From contig DASZGY010000100.1 of assembly GCA_035938395.1 (NCBI GenBank), positions 1 to 7,794 of the forward strand: a DNA stretch of 7,794 nucleotides. The letters are read 5' to 3'. Positions 5,240 to 7,794 of this stretch are shown one piece after another. Numbering within the stretch: position 1 is the stretch's first letter; each line of letters opens with the position of its first letter. Source of the stretch: JALZAA01 sp035938395. Lineage in GTDB: Bacteria; Actinomycetota; Acidimicrobiia; IMCC26256; JACDBD01. The notes under the pieces were generated by a model, which saw nothing but the letters and a program-made list of their open reading frames with translations, was not told where the DNA came from and ran no database searches. The translations under genes were made by a program, and so were the position numbers.

Positions 5240-6687
5240 CCGGCGCCGCCGATGCGCTCGACGAGCAGGGGGCGCTGCACCTGGCCGGTCGCCGGCGTGC
5301 GCGGCAGCTCGTCGACGATCTGGAGGCGCCGCGGTTGCTTGAAGCCCGCGAGCGCGCCGGCAGTGTGTGCGCGCAGCTCGTCGAGGTCGACAGCGGCGTG
5401 CGCGCCGGGCTGCGGGACGACGACCGCGCACACGATCTCGCCCCACGTGTCGTCGGGGAGGCCCACGACCGCGACCTCACGGACGTTCGGATGCGTCGCG
5501 AGCGCGGCCTCAACTTCGCCGGGAGCGACGGTCTCGCCGCCGCTACGGATCACGTCGCGCGCCCGTCCCACGATCGACAGGTACCCCTCGTCGTCGAGCG
5601 AGCCGAGGTCGCCCGTGTGGTACCAGCCGTCGCGAAGGGCGTCGGCGGTGGCGTCCGGCTGCTCGAAGTACCCGTCCATGAGCAACTCGCTCTTGATGCA
5701 CACCTCGCCGTCCTCGAGGCGGACGTCGACGCCCGGCTGCGGAAGACCGACGCTCCCGGGCTTACGAGCGAGGTCGACGTGCGCGAGCACCGTGCCCGGT
5801 CCGGCCTCCGTCGACCCGTAGAAGACGCGCGTGACCGCGTGGGGGAGCGCGTCACGGACGGCGGCGATCAGCTCGGGCGGTGTCGCCGACGTGCCGGTGT
5901 CGGCCTCGGCGAGCGACGACAGGTCGTAGCCCTTCACGCCATGGTCGAACACACGGGACCACACCGCCGGGATCAGGTAGATCCGGGTGGCGCGCCGGCG
6001 CTCGGCGGTGTGCAGCAGGGTCTCGGCGTCGGGGGCCGGCACGAAGTGGATCGGCCGGCGGGACTGCCAGCAGCCGAGCGCCAGCGACCAGCCGGCCATG
6101 TGGAAGAGCGGGAACATGCACACCGTCCCGCCGTCGGTGTCGGCGGCGAGGGGCGGGAAGCTTCTCAGGCAGCTGGCCCGGTGTGACAGCACGACGCCCT
6201 TCGGCCGTCCCGTGCTCCCGCTGGTGAAGAAGATGACGTGAGGATCGCGCTCGTCCAGAGCGGGCGCGTCGACCTCCGTCGCGCTTGCGTGCGTCGCCGC
6301 ATCAGCAAGGTGCGCGTGCGTCGCCATCGGTGCGTCGATCTCCTGAACGAGATCGGCGTGGCCGTCGTCGACGATGACGAGACGCGGCCGCGCGTACCCG
6401 ACGACCTCGGCCGCCTCGTCCGGTCCGAGCCGCGCGTTCACCGGCGCGAACACGGCGCCGAGCTTCGCCAGCGCGAAGAAGATCGGCACCGCCTCGAGCG
6501 AGGTGTCTCCCCACCACGCCACGCGGTCGCCGTGGCCGACGCCCATGCCGGCGAGTGTGTGGGCGATACGGTTCGTCTGATCGTCGAGCGCGCCGAACGT
6601 GATCTCTTCGTCACCGAGCGTCGCTGCAAGCCGGGAGGGCGTGTACCGCGCCGCGTGGCGCAGCACGTCGGCGACCAGCAGCCCCAT
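5236..6687 (-). CDS. Acyl-CoA synthetase-like protein lacking the A10 catalytic lysine
   Basis: The 483-residue protein has the ANL-superfamily fold motifs: FTSGSTGRPKG (154-164), FYGSTEAG (289-296), YHTGD (356-360) and GRARDVIRSGGETVAPGE (374-391). The C-terminal A10 motif reads LPRTPATGQVQR (461-472), so Gln469 occupies the place of the lysine that normally positions the carboxylate and ATP for adenylation. Other core motifs are intact and the frame is open, so it does not look like a decaying pseudogene. It may use another lysine, have impaired adenylation, or belong to a subgroup with this substitution. The length is on the short side for the family. The start ATG at 6687 overlaps the cupin stop by one base (TGATG), so translation is coupled to the cupin. 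Real substrate unknown; it could be a fatty acid, aromatic or short branched acid. Confidence 0.92.
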   Translation of the reverse strand: MGLLVADVLRHAARYTPSRLAATLGDEEITFGALDDQTNRIAHTLAGMGVGHGDRVAWWGDTSLEAVPIFFALAKLGAVFAPVNARLGPDEAAEVVGYARPRLVIVDDGHADLVQEIDAPMATHAHLADAATHASATEVDAPALDERDPHVIFFTSGSTGRPKGVVLSHRASCLRSFPPLAADTDGGTVCMFPLFHMAGWSLALGCWQSRRPIHFVPAPDAETLLHTAERRRATRIYLIPAVWSRVFDHGVKGYDLSSLAEADTGTSATPPELIAAVRDALPHAVTRVFYGSTEAGPGTVLAHVDLARKPGSVGLPQPGVDVRLEDGEVCIKSELLMDGYFEQPDATADALRDGWYHTGDLGSLDDEGYLSIVGRARDVIRSGGETVAPGEVEAALATHPNVREVAVVGLPDDTWGEIVCAVVVPQPGAHAAVDLDELRAHTAGALAGFKQPRRLQIVDELPRTPATGQVQRPLLVERIGGAG

Positions 6688-7022
6688 CAGTCGCGCGCGG
6701 TGACCTTGAACTCCACGAGGACGTTCCGATACGGCTCGTCGCCGACGTTCACCGCGGCCTCGACGCTGCCCTGCTTCAGGAAGATGGTGTGGCCCTGCTC
6801 GACGGCCGCCTCGATGTAGTCGCCGTATTCGCTGGAGTAACCCGGCACCGACTTGGCGGCGATCTTGTCGCCGGCCACGTCGACGATGACGTAGTCGCAC
6901 GTGTGCCGGTGCGGGGAGGACGCCTCACCCGGTGCGAGGCGCAGCTCCCAGATGCGGATCTCGTCGTCCTCGAACAAGAGCTTGCTTCCGATGTCGCCCA
7001 GCGGGATCTTCTCGTCCCCCAT
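6687..7022 (-). CDS. Small single-domain cupin protein
   Basis: The 111-residue product is a small beta-barrel cupin. Motif 1 is seen as APGEASSPHRHTCDYV (30-45), with H38 and H40 as likely metal ligands. In motif 2, QGSVEAAVN (84-92), the usual histidine is replaced by Glu88, so metal binding is either altered or completed by glutamate. LLFEDDEIRIWELRL (15-29) and YRNVLVEFK (98-106) are typical flanking strands. The ATG at 7022 is chosen because GGGGAG lies 7 nt upstream; longer in-frame starts would run into the divergent gene. It is first in a two-gene unit with the downstream ligase, to which it is coupled by a one-base stop/start overlap. Such cupins often accompany catabolic enzymes as small sensors or dioxygenase-like accessory proteins; its role here is unknown. 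Confidence 0.85.
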   Translation of the reverse strand: MGDEKIPLGDIGSKLLFEDDEIRIWELRLAPGEASSPHRHTCDYVIVDVAGDKIAAKSVPGYSSEYGDYIEAAVEQGHTIFLKQGSVEAAVNVGDEPYRNVLVEFKVTARD

Positions 7023-7029
7023 GCCTTCT

Positions 7030-7035
7030 CTCCCC
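7030..7035 (-). promoter_or_regulatory. Ribosome binding site of the cupin gene
   Basis: GGGGAG within a purine-only run on the minus strand lies 7 nt before the ATG at 7022, fixing the cupin start. Confidence 0.65.
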
Positions 7036-7051
7036 TCGGTGGCCACGCGGC

Positions 7052-7080
7052 ATGATGACGGACATGTCAGCAACCGGCAA
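7052..7080 (-). promoter_or_regulatory. Candidate promoter of the cupin-ligase unit
   Basis: On the minus strand TTGCCG (7080-7075) and CATCAT (7057-7052) are separated by 17 nt, and each matches its sigma-70-type consensus at four of six positions. Transcription would begin near 7045 and leave a short leader containing the ribosome binding site. The element lies within the first codons of the divergent ligase. The 8-bp palindrome GACATGTC (7061-7068) sits between the two hexamers. Confidence 0.3.
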
Positions 7081-7794
7081 CCAGAGCACGGCCGTGGACG
7101 ACGCGGGATTGCTCGCCCACGCCCGGACCCGTCCCGACCACGTGGCGTTGCGTCAGGGGGAAGAGACCCGGACCTATGCCGAGCTCGACGACCGCGCCCG
7201 CCGGGTGGCGCACGCGCTCGCGGGGCTCGGCGTGCGGCGCGGCGACCGGGTGGCGGTGATGGTCCCCAACTCGTTCGAGTTCTTCGAAGCGGTGCACGGC
7301 AGTGGTCGACTCGGCGCGGTCGTCGTGCCGGTGAACATCCACTTCAAGGCGGACGAGGCGGGATGGATCGTCGCGGACTCGGGCGCGTCGGCGGTCGTCG
7401 TCGCCGAGGATCTCCAAGCGGCGCTCGCCGGTGTGCCCGACGTGCCGCGGCTCGTCGCCGGCCCGGGCGGCGACTACGAGGCTGCGCTCGCGAACGCGCC
7501 CGAGCGGGGCGAAGTCGAGCCGCCGGAGATCGTGGGGGACGGATGGCCCACCGTCATGGCGTACACGTCGGGCACCACGGGACGTCCGAAGGGCGTGGCC
7601 ATCGGCGAGGACGACTTCCGTCGCCGCGCGGTAGGTGTCGCGGCGTCGAAGGACCGGTGGGGCTTCAGCACCGACGACGTGCACCTGCTCGTCGGTCCCT
7701 CGTACCACATGGGCCCGATGTTCTGGGCGCAGATGCACCTTGCGTTCGGCGGGTCGGTCGTGATCATGCCGAAATGGGACCCGCGCGGCGCGCT
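7064..7794 (+). CDS. AMP-forming acyl-CoA synthetase, N-terminal part (runs off window)
   Basis: An open frame from the ATG at 7064 runs to the window end and gives 243 residues of a fatty-acid/carboxylate CoA ligase. It shows the adenylation-domain start (TYAELDDRARRVAHAL, 37-52), GDRVAVMVPNS (60-70), and the phosphate-binding YTSGTTGRPKG (167-177), followed by the expected SYHMGPMFW (213-221) region. The A5 to A10 motifs and the catalytic lysine lie outside the window. In-frame ATGs at 7052 and 7055 are alternative starts; a GGTGG 9 nt before 7052 favours the earliest one, while a CATGAT hexamer 7 nt before 7064 would suit a leaderless start there. It diverges from the cupin gene with only about 30-40 bp between start codons, so the two probably share regulation. 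It is not closely similar to the other two ligases and so does not look like a recent duplicate. Confidence 0.9.
   Translation, partial: MSATGNQSTAVDDAGLLAHARTRPDHVALRQGEETRTYAELDDRARRVAHALAGLGVRRGDRVAVMVPNSFEFFEAVHGSGRLGAVVVPVNIHFKADEAGWIVADSGASAVVVAEDLQAALAGVPDVPRLVAGPGGDYEAALANAPERGEVEPPEIVGDGWPTVMAYTSGTTGRPKGVAIGEDDFRRRAVGVAASKDRWGFSTDDVHLLVGPSYHMGPMFWAQMHLAFGGSVVIMPKWDPRGA

Noticed and set aside
5236..6687. Second ligase as a pseudogene because of the missing lysine
   Set aside because: The frame is intact, other core motifs are preserved, and it is tightly coupled to an intact upstream gene, so a functional variant is at least as likely.
1..7794. CRISPR array, tRNA/rRNA genes, insertion sequences or prophage parts
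   Set aside because: No direct repeat series, transposase or integrase motifs, terminal repeats or RNA gene signatures were seen; nearly all bases belong to the metabolic genes listed.

Overview
This is a GC-rich window (roughly 70 % by eye) with GTG starts, tightly overlapping genes and several start codons that lack a ribosome binding site. That style fits a high-GC Actinomycetota genome, perhaps a free-living or metagenomic actinobacterium such as an acidimicrobiial lineage. The lineage is an inference from style and gene content; no rRNA or other phylogenetic marker is present.

Layout. Positions 9-3540 on the minus strand hold a compact five-gene run, read right to left: a TetR-type regulator, then the gamma, delta (2x[4Fe-4S] ferredoxin), alpha and beta subunits of a 2-oxoacid:ferredoxin oxidoreductase. 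The regulator and gamma genes overlap by 11 nt, gamma/delta and delta/alpha by 4 nt each (ATGA and GTGA), and alpha and beta are 17 nt apart. The run is therefore very likely one transcript whose first gene is its own regulator. A 64-bp divergent intergenic region (3541-3604) separates it from a plus-strand acyl-CoA synthetase (3605-5239). That region contains a perfect 13-bp inverted repeat and an imperfect 21-bp one, plausibly operators controlling both directions. A second acyl-CoA synthetase (5236-6687, minus) converges on the first and shares a CTAG tetranucleotide with it as both stop codons. It is translationally coupled (TGATG) to an upstream small cupin gene (6687-7022, minus). A third acyl-CoA synthetase starts divergently from the cupin (about 7064, plus) and runs off the window end.

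How it may work together. The ligases activate carboxylic acids to CoA thioesters. The ferredoxin oxidoreductase would interconvert a 2-oxoacid with an acyl-CoA plus CO2 and reduced ferredoxin. The divergent arrangement around one TetR gene suggests a small catabolic or assimilatory regulon for a carboxylate whose identity cannot be read from the sequence. Two oddities make it more than routine. The alpha subunit lacks most of the RGGPxxG-type loop normally found near the active site of this enzyme family. The middle ligase has glutamine at the position of the nearly invariant C-terminal catalytic lysine. I found no RNA genes, mobile elements, CRISPR arrays or tandem repeats.
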